A stretch of DNA of 64,000 nucleotides from Jacaranda mimosifolia. Taxonomy: Eukaryota; Streptophyta; Magnoliopsida; Lamiales; Bignoniaceae. Numbering within the stretch: position 1 is the stretch's first letter; each line of letters starts with the position of its first letter. Below are positions 1-12,709 of the stretch, in pieces. The stretch lies in the NCBI GenBank assembly GCA_018894105.1, contig CM032123.1:7689001-7753000 (forward strand). Reading direction: 5' to 3'. The notes below the pieces were generated by a model, which was not told where the DNA came from, searched no databases, and saw only the letters and a list, made by a program, of their open reading frames with translations. A program made the translations under genes and the position numbers.

Positions 1-589
1 ATAAAGGATACCATCAACCTTCATCCAACAAACAATTGGAGTTAAGGGAATAAAAGCATCAACATGATACATATATCATTACAACATTCATGCGGCAGAA
101 TGATTCCAAGGTAAAGAAGTCAGCGTAGTGTGAAATCGCACTTGAGGAAACCCTCCATCAAGAGGACACTAATGTTAGCAACTCAACCTTTATAGGAGAA
201 AGGGGAGACACCTCTTAGTCTGCATAAAAATGCCTTCTGTGGCATCTTGAATTCTTTTTCTCTAAGTTCTTCTAGTAGTTAGGATTTCGATTTTAGTTTT
301 AAGTTTTTGTTGCGAGGTACTTAGACATTTTTCCAATTATTTATTAAATAAAATATTGTCTTAAATTGAGAGATGGAGTTTTGTTTCTTTGTCTTATTTT
401 AATAAAATATTTTGAGATTTCATCAGAAATGTGTTCGCTCTTTTATGACAGAATTACAAGTTGTTTGAATACTTTATTCGTGATAAGACTCAAGAGGCAT
501 GTGCGTAAAAGAAAACAAACAACAAGCATATGACCTTGCTGAGAAGCGAAAATATCAACAATGACTTTGCACAACAATTGACGAATGGT

Positions 590-1110
590 TCCTCATCAAC
601 ACCATTATAAGATCACTAAGGGGGCATGTTGTGACATCAGCACTATTGTAAGGCTCCTAAGTGGACATGTTGGTGGATGACATCAGTACCACTATAAGAC
701 CCACATGAGGACACGTGGCAAAAGATTGCAATAAGACCACCAAGGGAGCGCACAACACAAAGACTACTATGAGATCCCCAAGGAAGCACATGACAAAACT
801 TAAATAGACCACTATATGATCCCCGTGCGAACTCAAAAAGACCACTATAAGATCCCTGAGATGGAGGGGGGAAAAATTCAAAACGAGCACTTTAAGACCC
901 CCCAAAAGAGCGCATGGACAAAAGATTACTATAAAACCTCCAAGGGAGCATACAGCAATCAAGACTATTGTAAAACACCAAGGGGGCATATAGTGGCAAC
1001 AACCATCACAACACGTCTAAGGAGGGAGTACAACAACTACACCCCAATAAAACCCCTAAAGGGCACAAATTGACAACTCTGTACTAGGGAAAACAACATA
1101 GCTGTAATAG
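590..1110 (+). repeat. Degenerate tandem repeat of about 40-50 bp
   Basis: The phrase 'accactataaga(c/t)cccc aagg(a/g)gc' recurs about ten times with variable spacers such as 'acatggcaaaa'. The same zone recurs at about 32035-32440 in copy 2. Tandem repeats between pol and the 3' LTR are known for Tat-lineage gypsy elements. An open frame at 816-1073 is only a by-product of the repeat. Confidence 0.6.
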
Positions 1111-1499
1111 AACCTCTAAGTAGGCTCCAAAAGAGAAAAAAAGAGGAAACTAAATCTTTCATAAAAGCCCCTAAGGGGCCTTTTAACTACTTCTTATTGT
1201 AGTGAAGTCTTGAGAAGAGGGCAAAAAAAGTAAAAAGCATAGAAATGAAATAAGGCATAATAAACACACAACATCAAATAGAAGCATGAAGGATAAAATC
1301 ATCCAAACAACTAAGTATGAAAAGGAAAGCAAACTAGCTCCGAACCTTCATAACAAAAAATACAAAATCTAACAATACTTGAATATGCAAGCATAAATCA
1401 ACCTTTGGCCTATACTTGGTTGCCCAAAAAAAATCAACTAGTAAGCTTTCCAAACAAAGTAAAAAGCAACTAGTCATTGACTAACAAAACAAAAAGAAA

Positions 1500-2150
1500 A
1501 AGACTAACTCCTACTCTACTACGGCAGAGCCACAACAACTTGATCCTCTATTATGGAATTATTGCCAACCTTTGATGCTCTATCAGCCACCCATAGGTAG
1601 ATTAACTAGAATGGTGGGGTCAAGCAGGAATAAGTCCATTAGAGGGTACTGCCCAATCTCAGTAAGTACGCGGTAACCACCTTGGATGCTTTATTCATAG
1701 ACCATAGTAGCCATTACCTCAACTATCTTGAAAAACTTATTGGAGCCCTTGAACTCTTTTACCGCCTCCTTACATGTAGTAGAATAAGTGTCTCCCTAAT
1801 AGAAGACTCCAAGAACTTTCCTTAATATTCATCTCTACAACATACCATTCCTTCAGCAACTAGCAAACTCTTCATCCTTCTAAGCATGCTGCTAGGCTAA
1901 TGCTGCAACTATCTTTCATAAGTCAATCTATGGTAGCCGAGTCCTCTCTGCTTGGGAGGCATTTGTACGATTAAGTTCCAAACCTATTTCGAGAATGACA
2001 AATAAATAGTCATATGACTTACATAACCACAAATATAGTATAGGAGCAAAATAAATTAAGTTAGAAGAAAGGTACTTACCAGAGCTAAATCTCTAGCGGC
2101 AAATTGAGTCAAATGGGAAAAGGTAAATATCTCCAACTTCCCCTAGTCAT
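1500..2150 (-). pseudogene. Remnant of gypsy antisense ORF, C-terminal part
   Basis: Minus-strand translation of about 1580-1800 reads EAVKEFKGSNKFFKIVEVMA, then a stop, then GGYRVLTEIGQYPLMDLFLL with further stops. The pattern (a charged helix followed by a G-Y-x-x-x-L segment) matches the antisense fragment at 62941-63500, where YARDEFFKMMPLIRREVMQQ is followed by LEYLGYQFRPKDM. Copy 2 repeats it near 33720-33900. Function unknown; such ORFs are known as additional antisense ORFs of plant Tat retrotransposons. Confidence 0.4.
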
Positions 2151-2264
2151 ACTCACTGACTCTATTCTGCAAGCTATCATACTGAGTGGTCTTATCAATG
2201 TCCTAATGAGAGTTGACATCAAAACTCATGCTCAAACTATAGCTGAATAAACCTTTGCCGTCAC

Positions 2265-3348
2265 CAGTGTTCAAAAAATTGAATTGTTCATTGAACTGAA
2301 AAACTTACTAGTTTACGGTTCACTGGTTCAACTATTGGTCGGACCATATTTGAACCGCAATTGATTGTGATGTCATAATTATGCAATATATATATATATA
2401 TTTATATTATATATATTACTTAAAAATTAATAAAATGCCAAAATATAAAACATAAAGAGCTTAATCTTTTTTGACATATTATCTAACACATGGCATGCAT
2501 AGACTAGAGCTCTTCTCAAATATGTTTATCTTTTAAATCAAGAACCCATGTTACTAGTTACCCATCTCAAAATCAATAGGAATAAATATTTATTCAAGAA
2601 GGAATTGCAAAAAGCTCAAAATTGAATAATAATTTTATGACAAATTTAAATAGAAGAAGTCAAGAAGCAGTGTATAGAGGACAATATATAGTCCAAAAGT
2701 AGATTTGAATTCTTTCTTCTTGGGTACCTGATCTTAATTTTAGGAGGATGGTGCTTCGCGGTTTAGTGAGCACTAAACAACTTCTTTCTTCCTGTTCAAT
2801 TTTAGTTAAAAAGTGGAATTTATGTGATTGGGACTTGGGAGAGCAACTGCGGCTTGCGACTAGGAGAGATGGCCGACGTGCATGGGTACCTTTCACCGAG
2901 AACTGTGGAACTGTGGACTTGGGTGTTGGATTTTTAAAGAGACTAACAAATAAAGTCAATGTAAGGCCGCAAGGGCGAAGGGCATTTGTGTTTCCAATAG
3001 TAGTGAACGATGAGCCAGTGAGTCAGTTAACTCTAAAGCAATTTTTCTAGTATGCAATTTTTTTTAACTTTTATATAGCTTATGGAGATGTACCTTAGCC
3101 TTAAAACTTTATACTTAGACAAAAAAAATTTAAAAAAAATATTAATTTCGTAAAAGATTAAACGGAAAAAATCGCTCCGGTTCAATTAAATCATGAGTTG
3201 TTCACAAGTTCGAAGGTCTAAATGATTTTAACAAAATAAAGTGATTTTTTTCATCTTCTGATTTTATGAGAAAACCAAACCGGTTGTACGGGTAGTCGAT
3301 GGTTTGACTAATCTGACTACCTAGTTTGGTCTAATTTTTTAAACCATG
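2265..3348. mobile_element. hAT-type non-autonomous element with 8-bp target duplication
   Basis: Terminal inverted repeats CAGTGTTCAAAAAATT (left) and, reverse-complemented, CATGGTTTAAAAAATT (right). Flanks are GCCGTCAC (2257-2264) and GCTATCAC (3349-3356), an 8-bp duplication differing only at a CG/TA dinucleotide, as expected from methyl-cytosine decay. A relative sits at 27438-28108. The element interrupts the gypsy antisense-ORF remnant. An internal open frame (2748-3050) resembles nothing I recognise and is not called as a gene. Confidence 0.75.
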
Positions 3349-3359
3349 GCTATCACCAG

Positions 3360-4420
3360 CATAAAAATTGCAAGGTGATCTCAGGCAAGCAGCCTTTACA
3401 GTAGACTCTCGATCAAGGTTCTTAGTTGGTCATAAAATCATTGGCTCGAAAATATCGCCTGCGCTACTCTGAGATGCTATAGAAGGAGGCAGAGCATGAG
3501 TGTCCCTGGAATGCCTCTGTAGGGGGCTCGAATGCCACCGTATTGAGGATAATCCCTGCAACACTACTTTGCAGCATGCTTTTCGTGCGAACTTCTATTT
3601 TTCCTCTTAGAGTGAATTCTCGCCAAATTAATTTTATTTCCTGCAAGAGCAAACAATTCAATTGAGCTCAATAACATAAGAAACAATCAAGAAAAATGAT
3701 AGAAATGTTGAGGAGAAGGTAAGAATGCAATAATAAGAAAACAAGCAAACAAAAAATCAAAAAATTTACCCAGTACCATAAGAAAATATGTATGTAACAT
3801 CAAAGGTCACAATAAAACTTTGGCAGATGCATCAATGATGACACACTAGTCTAAATGCAATGATGAAAAAATATCTCATTTGGTACCCTCTACACTATGA
3901 AAAAAAGAGCAAAAACTGTCTGAGGGGATAATTAGATCCAAATCTCTAAAATGGTGTTGAAATCCCATAAAATATGAGAAGAGTTTGGAGCAAACTAACT
4001 CAAAACATCATGTGACTCTTGACTATGTCTAACAATAAGGAATTGATATGGAAGGAAAAACCAATACTAAAGTAATCAACTAATACTGAAGTAATCACTA
4101 AAAACGTTGAAGTGCCTTGGAGGCGATACAATGCCATCCTTCATAGAAGGAAGAACAAACCTGAACTTGTCGGAGGTGAAGACCTTATGTCTCAAAATCT
4201 CTAACTTCTCTAAAGAAAGTGAATAAGATAGTCCGTTAACATCAATAAAACTACTATCGATATTAAGAGCGTCCTCAAACCCTTTCTCAGAAGAATCATC
4301 TTCTCCATACTCAAACTTAAAACCAAACCTTTATTCTAATGAAGGTGGTAACTAAAACACCAAATAATGTGCTCTTGATGTGCAACTCCATGGTTCAAAA
4401 CTAGACTAGATGATGCGTCT
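3360..4420 (-). pseudogene. Gypsy antisense ORF, N-terminal domain (PF04195-like)
   Basis: Minus-strand reading of about 4310-4110 gives FEDALNIDSSFIDVNGLSYS followed by LEKLEILRHKVFTSDKFRF, and further down GFSFHINSLLLDIVKSHMMF. The fragment at 25600-26000 on the opposite strand gives LDKLDILRRRIFIPDEFKF and GFSLPQNSLLLDIV in the same order. This matches the general pattern of the 'putative gypsy type transposon' domain. Stops and frameshifts are present, so it is a relic. Confidence 0.45.
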
Positions 4421-6100
4421 AAAGAAGGGTCACGAACTTAGAAAATGTAGTAACACTGTGAAGAGGACGACGATTGTTGTGGACATGGACAACTTTGACA
4501 AAACAACAACTGCCTAAAATGGTTTTAGCTGAAGCAGTTGCCTACATTGGGAAGCCCCCTGAGTGCTAGTCCAAACGCTAGGTGCCTGCTGTGCTACTGG
4601 TGTAGGTGCCTCACATATAGGTGTTCAACCAGATACCCATGGGGTGACTTAGACACTATGGTGGTGGAGACCCAGCTGCTGACTGTTACTAGAGCATCGA
4701 ACTTTGATTCGGACTTAGTCTTGTTGCCAACATCCTTCTCTCAAAACTGGATATATCTCACTCCCAAGTTGGAATTTCCTAGAGAAACTTTTACTAACTC
4801 TAAGATGTTAGAAAACACAAACATAAAAAGAAAATAAAATGAAAAAATGAAAAAGTTTACCTTGAGAACTCATCTTACGTCAACAAATATTACTTCCCGA
4901 AAACAAGAAATTGAAAAAATTAGCTAAGTCCCTTGGAAGACATTATGCACTAAGCAAGATATCTCCTGAAAACAACCAATTAAGGAGGACTAAGAATCTC
5001 CAAAATAGTCCATTCTTAAATTGTTCAAATTTTTCCAAAGTGAAATTAAAAATAAATTACTAAAATTTAATGAAAATAATTATTAAGGTAAGGTAAATCA
5101 AAATTAAGTTTATAATGTACTTTCAATATGTAAATAAATTTTTTGGATTGAAGGTAGAAGGTTTGATAATATGAAAAAATAAGGTCCTAAGAGAAAAAAA
5201 ATGTAAAAAGCAAGTAAATATGTCTAACTAACTAATTAAATAAATAAAAGGACCAGCGAGCCCAATAAACTAAAAACAACAAGATGGGAACCCCAAATTC
5301 AAGAGAGTTGAAGCCAATCAAGGACTTAATCATATAAATACCAACTCTAAAGCTAGAAAATGGACATCTAATCATTTAAGAAAAATTTCGAGCTCTAACT
5401 CTATGTAAGCGCGTTCCAATAGTAAAAGTCCATTCTATCAATCATTTTCAAAAAGGATCTCAACTCTATTTTTGTGTAGTTTACTGCCTTTTCACAGGGA
5501 ATATATATAACTTATAACAATCATATAACTTTCTGTATAAACCATGGAAAAATACAATCAATTAATGTTGAAATTATTTTTTATTTTCCAAAAGGTTACT
5601 AATAGCGCCCAACAGGAGCTTCTTGCATTGGGGCGCAGGACTTCTTGTCCGGGTACTTGTGCTTTTGTGCCCTCATGAAGATTTTCCTGCACCAAGAAAC
5701 TATACATTCTATCTCAACACTCATGTTCTTCCTCGTCCATGTCTATCTATCCTAGATCACTTTATACAACTGCAATTTTTAAATATTTCAACAATTAATT
5801 TAGTTATTTTATAAGTAAAGTAAGTTCAATTAACCCCTTTGGACTTGAGACATAAAATTGAGATAACAAGATGATGCTTCACATTCAACTTCGCATTGTT
5901 AAAGAAGGCTTAGTTAAAAATTGTGAGGTTATGATTCAAATTCTATCAGTACGAGAGTTCATCTACTTCTACACTATATTATTAATTGTTGATTGCTATT
6001 AATTTCCAATAATTGATATTCTAAATTAATATGTATGTTATAATTTTACTATAGAAAATTGAAACTCCACGCGCCTAGGTCCAAGTTTAATATAATTTTG
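4421..6100. other. Region without recognisable gene
   Basis: AT-rich DNA with short open frames only (4538-4837, 5623-5814). No splice-consistent protein similarity was seen. A GC-richer piece at 5600-5720 may be a retroelement relic, but I could not align it to anything else in the window. Confidence 0.5.
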
Positions 6101-6806
6101 AGAATCTAGTTTTCGCGCTAGTGTGTAAAATGATATCGATCAAATGTCTCACCAATTAAATGATTAATACCATTGCCTAGATTCTCATATATAATTATAA
6201 GAAATATAATAACTTGCTAGCTAATACTTTGTGAAGTTTTATTTCTACTTGTTTAATTTTAATACTGAATATTAAATTGAAAAAGTGAAAGTAAGCGGAT
6301 TGTATATATTTATGCTATTCAACTTGTCCATATTGGATGAAGAGTTAATAATGTACTCCATAAGAGACTAACGTTAGCAGGGAAAAAAATCATTTTGAAG
6401 AAAAAAGTTCATTCTGTAACATCTTAAAAACAAAGGAAAAATAAAATATTCGAAACAAATGGAATAATGAATTAGCCTTTTGAGCTTACCATGCCATTTG
6501 TTTGAGGCATTGGATTTTGGTAGATTCTGGCAATACAAAAAGGATAAAACATAGATATCTGAGTGTACCTTCTCCGCCAATTATATTGGATTAATCTTTG
6601 CATGGTTTCTTGGAAGTTGCAATTATAGAATGAACATAAAATTGATTTTGTCTTTATTCTAGATAGTACTTTAATAGTGGATTTGAAAGTGACATATAAT
6701 AGCTCAATTTTAGCGTAACTCATGAGAGTTTTGAAACATCCATCCAAATTTCAACTAATTTTTTAATGTCATTACAAATAAACCTATTTTTTTTTTCGTG
6801 TGCTCA
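6101..6806. other. 3' flank of SCPL-A, paralogous to SCPL-B flank
   Basis: Positions 6110-6245 align with 33920-34045, and 6245-6780 with 39570-39890 plus 40475-40715. The copia element at 34046-39571 and the insertion at 39898-40471 are absent here, so this copy keeps the pre-insertion state. Confidence 0.75.
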
Positions 6807-7633
6807 TCACAGAGGTTGATATGAGATCCATCTTTTGAACATGGTTGGAAATTCTAGAGGTTTGTACTCTGGAGCAGTATGACTTCCTCCTTTCACAGTT
6901 GCAAATGTTATGTTGTTGGCATAAGTTCTAATAGACCTGCATACCCAAAAAACAATAATACAGATTAACTTCCTCAATCTTCACAAAAATAACAAACAAG
7001 AATTGTTCCTTGATTTGGAACCTACCCTGCAACTTGTCTTGAACAATCCATTATCTTCATTCATCTACAACAGGATAGTTTAGAGATTTTATCCATGCTA
7101 GAGATGAAAGGTAAGGAATTACCATGTCATGATCACCACTATATACATGAGGAAAACAAGACAAAAGTGTCAATTACAAAAAAGTGATGCTATGTTTAAA
7201 TGAGTATATGTATTTGCCTTACCTGTATATAAGAGATATGTAGCCTTTTGTGTTGAGATTCGCATGATACTATCCCTAATTGTAGTAGTGTAAGGCAAAC
7301 TATAGTTTCACCTAGTCCATTTACCTATACTCCCTTGCATTGTACATAGTAATTATCTTAACATTCTCATGATCTACTTATCCGACTTTTTTCTCCTATA
7401 TTTTATTAAAAATGTACATTTTGGATACGGAGGACTTCTTGGACATTCGGATCATTTGCCCAAATTTCAATAAACATTTTGTTTTCTTACTAAGAAAACA
7501 AACGCAGATAAGAGTGACAACATCGAAATACACTATCTTTTATCAAATTTGATTGCCAGTCGAGTTCTTGAGTTGCTTAGAGAAAAGAACAAAATTTTCA
7601 CAATTCATATAATGGAAGTATAAGGTTCAAAAT

Positions 7634-8351
7634 TGTTGTTACTGAGAAAGATCTAATATGAAAACTATGAAATAACAGTAAAATAATTCGATGAAATTGA
7701 CAACAAGATTTAACATAGTTCGGCTATGTGCCTAAGCTACCCAACAAAGAAAGAATCTTATTGATTTCAAATCAAAGTAACAAGTACAACTTTGAGTCCC
7801 ACAAATCTCATGAGAACACCCAACACCCTCGTTCTAAACTTCGTCTCTGGAAACTATCTCAAAAACAGTATAGAATCACTTGTGTATTGTCTATCTCTAT
7901 TTGTCCTAGAAGGAAACTAACTTAAATACCACAAAAATAGAGCCCTTGGTTTATAGGCCTTGCGCTGCGTGATGGGGCGTGTATAACTTGCGTCTTGGTG
8001 CGCGGAAACCATGATGCTGCCGAGTTGTGTTGAGAATTTTCCATGTCGTGTGTCTTGACACGGAGAACTTGCACCAGGTCGCACGATTGCAAAATGCTAC
8101 GTGCCCGGGCATGGCAACCTTGTGCGCAGGCACGCCGTTCCAGTAGCCTGCACGCTTGGATGCATGTTGAAACCGCAATCTATCCTGTCTCGCCCGGAAG
8201 CTGTGCAACCTAGTGTGCACTGCCTCGCGCCCTGATGCGCGGTGTCCTGCCAATGCACGTCGGGAAGTGTTCCCATGCCTATTTTGATCACTTGACTATG
8301 TTTCTTCCGTTTTTCGTTATTTATAGTCCAAATTTCAAGGCAAAATCTATA
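7634..8351 (-). repeat. 3' LTR of the copia element at 7634-12709
   Basis: 718 bp, beginning TGTTGTTACTGAG on the plus strand and ending at caaaatctata (mutated from caaaatcaaca). The sequence just inside, aactctccatcttgac, is the reverse complement of a purine-rich tract. It aligns with the truncated partner LTR at 12367-12709. Confidence 0.75.
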
Positions 8352-8639
8352 ACTCTCCATCTTGACTTGAAATTCACCATTATTCTTCTTTGTCTCTATC
8401 CCCAAACGGGCTCTTTATTTGAGTTTGCAAATGTTAATCAAATCCAAGCAGTTCTTGAATTTGATTCCTACAACAGTCTTAGTCAACATGTTTGATTGAT
8501 TATCCTTAGTCCCAACTTTATCAACCAAAATAAGACATTGTGACACCATATCCTGGATAAAGTGATACCTCACATCAATTTGCTTTATTCTCTCATAAAT
8601 ACTTGATTCTTTGACAAGTGTATGGTATCCTGAGTAACA

Positions 8640-9682
8640 TAAAATATGGTAGTAATATTAGGATCCATACCTATCTTTTCTCAATAAGCCCCTTTAGCTA
8701 AATGCCTTCCTTCACGCCTTCAGCCAAAGCTATGTACTCAGCTTCTGTTGTGGACAATGCAACTGATGACTGCAGAGTCGCATTTCAGCTTATCGTACAA
8801 CTCGAAACACAAAACACATATCCAGTCATGGACCTTTTGCTGTTAAAATCTCTGGCATAATCCACATCCACATAGCTAATAATTCTAGTAGTAGAATTTA
8901 ATTGACTATACCTTAAACATCTATCTACAGAGCCTCTTAGATACCTAATGATCTATTTCATAACTTGCTAATGAGTCTTTATCAACTTGTGCATGCACTT
9001 GCTCACAATACTGACTGCATGTGAAATATTTGGCCTAGTGCACACCTTGCGTACATCAAGCTACCTACTGTACTAGCATATGGCACATTTGACATGTGCT
9101 CTACGTCCTCCTCAATACTAGATGATAGATCTGATGAGAGCTTGAAATGAGCTGCAAGTGGTATACTAACTGGCTTAGACTTATCCATCCCAAAACGCTC
9201 AAGTACATTCTCAATGTAATTTTGTTGAGATAAGTACAACAATCCCACGTGTCTGTCTCGGATGATCTCCATGCCCAAAATCTTCTTCGCATTGCTCAAA
9301 TCCTTCATCTTAAATTCATAACTTAACTGTGCCTTTAAAATATTGATCTCAGATATGTTTCTCGAGGCAATCAATATATCAGCAATGTACAACAACAAAT
9401 ATAGAGAAGGCTATCACTACATTTTTTATGACATACACAACAATCGTAAATGCTTCTAGTATATCATATCTTTGTAATAAAAGCATCAAATCTTTTATAC
9501 CACTTTTTGGGAGACTGATTCAAGCTATATAAAGACCTCTTCAAAAGATATGCTTGATTTTCTTTCTCAAAAACAACAAATCCCTCTGGTTTGCTCATGT
9601 GGATTTGTTCCTCCGACCCACCACGCATAAACTTTTTTTTTACATTCATTTGCTCTAGCTCTATATCAAACAGAGCCACCAT
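8640..9682 (-). pseudogene. Copia RT and RNase H remnant
   Basis: Minus-strand pieces show the copia RT core in order: MSKPEGFVVFEKENQAYLLK, SLYSLNQSPKKWYKRFDAF, LLYIADILIASRN, IIRDRHVGLLYLSQQNYIE and MDKSKPVSIPLAAHFKLSSD. RNase H follows towards 8700. The second catalytic box (normally YVDD) is YIAD. Several frames are needed, so this is a dead pol. Confidence 0.75.
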
Positions 9683-10379
9683 GGTAGGAAAACATGAATG
9701 GAAGTTTGTTTTACAATTGGGGAGAACACCTCATGGAAGTTAACTCTCTCTCTCTCTCTCTATGTGTGTCTCACATCCTCAACCCTAGGAATCCCTTTAT
9801 TCTTCTTGTAGATTTATTTGCAACCTACAATCTTTTACCCTTTAGGTACATCAAACAACTCCCATATGTTGTTCTTGTGTAGAGACTCCATCTCTTTACT
9901 CATAGTTGCTGCCCATTTATCAGAATCTAGATGGGAAATTGCCTCCTTGTATGTGATTGGATCATCACCTACAAACTCTTCGGTCGAACTCAAAAAATAA
10001 GCAACCATATCTGAATATGCAAACTGCTGTGGTGGTTTGATTGCCTCCTCTCTCTATTGCAAGCCAAACGATAGTTCTGTTATGAATTATTTTTCTACTA
10101 CTAATTAGGTGATAATGCGTTTTCATGAGCTTCATCTACTACATTCGTTTCCTTTTTAGAACTGTGGAGTGTCAATTTCAATCTCTACCTTCTCCTGAAC
10201 GTCCTGTTGACTACTTTCGGCCTACTCACCTTCTTGATCATACTAGACTCATCAAATGTCACGTCCTTGCTGATAATCACCTTGGAGCCTTGTCATCATT
10301 ACATCACAAACGATAACCTTTGACTCCATATATATAGCCTAGGAATATGCACTTTCTAGCCCTCGGCTCAAGCTTCCCA

Positions 10380-11480
10380 TGGCAGACATGAGCGTAGGCT
10401 GGGCACCCAAATACTCTCAGATTTGATTAATCGGTAGGAGACTCGAACCAAATTTCCATTGGTGTTTTGTAGTCTAAAGCAGTCAATGGTGACCTATTCA
10501 TTAAATAACTAGCAATATTAATCATTTTTGCCCAAAAATCCTTAGACAATCCGGTGTTAAAGAGCATACATCTAGCTTTCTCCAAGATAGTCTTGTTCAT
10601 CCATTCTGCAAATCCATTCTGCTGTAGTGTATGTACAACTGTGCGATGCCTCACAATTCCTTCCTTATCGCAGAATTCCTAAAATTCCTTGTTGTAGACC
10701 TCTAATCTATTGTTAGTCCTCAAGCGCTTGATCTCCTTTCCTGCCTACTTCTCGATCAAAGTCTTCTACTACTTGAAGTTGACAAACACCTCATCCTTAT
10801 GCTTTAGCATGTACACCTATACTCTCCATGAGAAGTCATCAATGAATGTCAGCATGTACACGACATCTTCTTTTGAAGGAACCTGAGAAGGCCCCCAAAG
10901 AACTGAGTGAATGTAATCCAAGTTGCCTTTGGTCCTGTGAACTGCGGTACCGAATTTCACCCTGTGTTGCTTTCCAAGAACACAATGCTTGCAGAAATCC
11001 AGTTCTCCAGTCTTTTCTCTCTAAAGTAAGCCCTATCTGCTCAATTGTGACATTCCCTTCTCACTTAGATGCCCAAGCTGCATATGCTATAATCTCGTAG
11101 TATCATTGACTGATAAAGAAATTGCTGCAATACCAAAAATTATGCTGCCTTGCAATATGTAAAGGCCATTCCACTTGTCTCCTTTCATGATAAGCAATGC
11201 ACCTTTGAAAACCCATAGAACTCTATCTCGAGCTCTGTACTCATAGCCATTCTTGTCCAGAGTACCTGGTGAAATCATATTTTTCTTTAGATCAGAAATG
11301 TGATGCATATCTATCAGGGTCCTCACTATACCATCGTGTATTTTGATACTAACTGAGCCGATTCCTACTACCTTGCAAGAAGCATAATTTTTCGTAAGTA
11401 CTTTACCACCATTGTATTTTTGATAAGTATTAAACCAATTTTCTCGTGGGCACATATGGTAGGAACAATCACTATCCGAA
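10380..11480 (-). pseudogene. Copia protease, pre-integrase and integrase remnant
   Basis: The frame at 11455-11087 begins MCPRENWFNTYQKYNGGK, downstream of a decayed protease DSGCSYHM box, and carries the pre-integrase zone. Integrase follows, with VVHTLQQNGFAEWMNKTIL and MLFNTGLSKDFWAKMINIA (10654-10427). These are standard Tnt1-like motifs. The segment between 10800 and 11000 has lost its frame. Confidence 0.7.
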
Positions 11481-11589
11481 ATCTACTCCAAACTCAGTTG
11501 ACTCTCGATAACATTGAGAACAAGCCTACCATAAGAATCATGCTCATCAATTGTTGCGACATCATTCCATTTTTGATCGAAAGTTTCAC

Positions 11590-12336
11590 CTACATCTTTT
11601 GCCTTTTCTCGTTTCGGACAATTTTGTTTCTAGTGCCCCTTTCCACTGTACCTAAAACATTTATCGCTTGTTCTAGGCTTGGTTCGAGATTCAATTGGCC
11701 TTTATTCCTTCCCCTTTTTCTCGGTCTCCCATTCGCTACCAATTCTTCCCCACTTTCACTATTGTTATTGCTTAGGACATATTTTATCAATTCGTTGGAA
11801 TTCAATGAGGCCTTCACATCTTCCGTTGAAATCGTATATTTCCCATACAATAAAATAGTAACAAGTTGCTCAAAGGATTTGGGTAGAGAACACAAGAGAA
11901 TTAATACTTGATCTTCATCTTTAATTTTTACATCTATACTAGCGAGATCTTGAATCACCTTATTGAAATAATTAAAGTGCTGACTAATAGATGTACCTTC
12001 CTTCATCAATGTGTATAATCACTGTTTCAAATACATCCGATTCGTCAGGGGCTTCATCTTATAGAGACTTTCCAACTTCATCTACAATTCCACTTGTGTA
12101 CTTTCTGTGGCGGCCTCTCTCAGTATGTTATCTGCAAATGATAACACCAAAGTACCATAAGCCTTTACCATAAACTCATCATTCTCCTCGTCTATCAGTA
12201 TCTCTGGAAAAAAATCTTTGCCTTTTAACGCTCTCTGTAAACTTTGTTGCACATGAGGGCGTGCATCTTCATCTTCCACAGCCCAAAAGTCATTTTTCCC
12301 ATCAAATTTCTCTACCTTGTACTTCATGTCTGACAT
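11590..12336 (-). pseudogene. Copia gag remnant (UBN2-type)
   Basis: Two frames: 12336-12082 starts MSDMKYKVEKFDGKNDFW, and 12009-11590 carries CSLPKSFEQLVTILLYGKY. Both match Tork-lineage gag, and the same motifs recur in the plus-strand element at 34739-35430. A frameshift separates them, and the zinc knuckle is not intact. Confidence 0.7.
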
Positions 12337-12366
12337 ATGATCTAACTGGCTCGGATACTAGTTCGT

Positions 12367-12709
12367 TGTTGCCCAAAAAGATCTATTATGAAAACTATGA
12401 AATAATAGTAAAGTAATTCGATGACATTTTTTGTGTCGAGCACCCTAGCATGGAGAACTTGCTCCAGGGCGCAAGATTGCAGAATGTTGCGCACCCGGCT
12501 GCGCACATCATTTCTCTTGAGCACGTATCACGCCCACAATCTGTTTTGTCTCGCCTAGCTGCACACCATGGCATGCACCATCTGGCGCCCCAGTGCGCGG
12601 CATCCTACTAACGCATATTGGGGAGTGTTTCCATGCCTGTTTCGACCGTTTGACTCCATTTCTTCTGTTTCTCATCATTTATAATCCAAATTTCAAGGCA
12701 AAATCAACA
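12367..12709 (-). repeat. 5' LTR of the copia element, internally deleted
   Basis: 343 bp versus 718 bp for the partner LTR. About 375 bp are missing between 'aattcgatgacat' and 'gtgtcgagcaccctagc'. The primer binding site lies immediately inside at 12344-12363. Confidence 0.7.

Larger units (their letters stand above)
1..4420 (+). mobile_element. Decayed Ty3/gypsy (Tat-type) 3' region, copy 1
   Basis: Non-coding stretch, tandem-repeat zone and a broken antisense ORF in the order expected downstream of pol in Tat-lineage gypsy elements. Positions 130-1740 are repeated in the same orientation at 31561-33912 with the same internal order. Minus-strand translation of about 1500-1850 and 3850-4310 gives pieces that resemble the antisense-ORF fragments at 62941-63500 and 25600-26000. 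Stops and frameshifts are frequent, and a hAT element splits the antisense ORF at 2265. No LTR border or pol is seen inside the window. Assignment to Tat rests on the antisense layout and is an inference. Confidence 0.5.
7634..12709 (-). mobile_element. Ty1/copia retrotransposon (Tork/Tnt1-like), degenerate
   Basis: Inserted in the intron between SCPL-A exons 9 and 10. The empty site survives in SCPL-B near 41565 (ggttaaaaatac). Flanks are AAAAT (7629-7633) and AAAT, i.e. a 5-bp target duplication with one A lost. Ends are TGTTG...CAACA. Read on the minus strand: 5' LTR 12709-12367, tRNA-Met-type primer site 12363-12344 (tagtatccgagcc), gag about 12335-11590, protease and pre-integrase about 11480-11087, integrase about 11000-10380, RT about 9682-9000, RNase H about 9000-8640, 3' LTR 8351-7634. 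The RT box YVDD reads YIAD, and stops and frameshifts occur throughout, so it is inactive. Confidence 0.85.

Noticed and set aside
2748..3050. Open frame of 100 codons inside the hAT element
   Set aside because: No similarity to transposase or host proteins; short and on both strands, as expected by chance.
11420..11911. Plus-strand open frame of 163 codons
   Set aside because: Antisense shadow of copia gag and protease; hydrophobic translation typical of the wrong strand.
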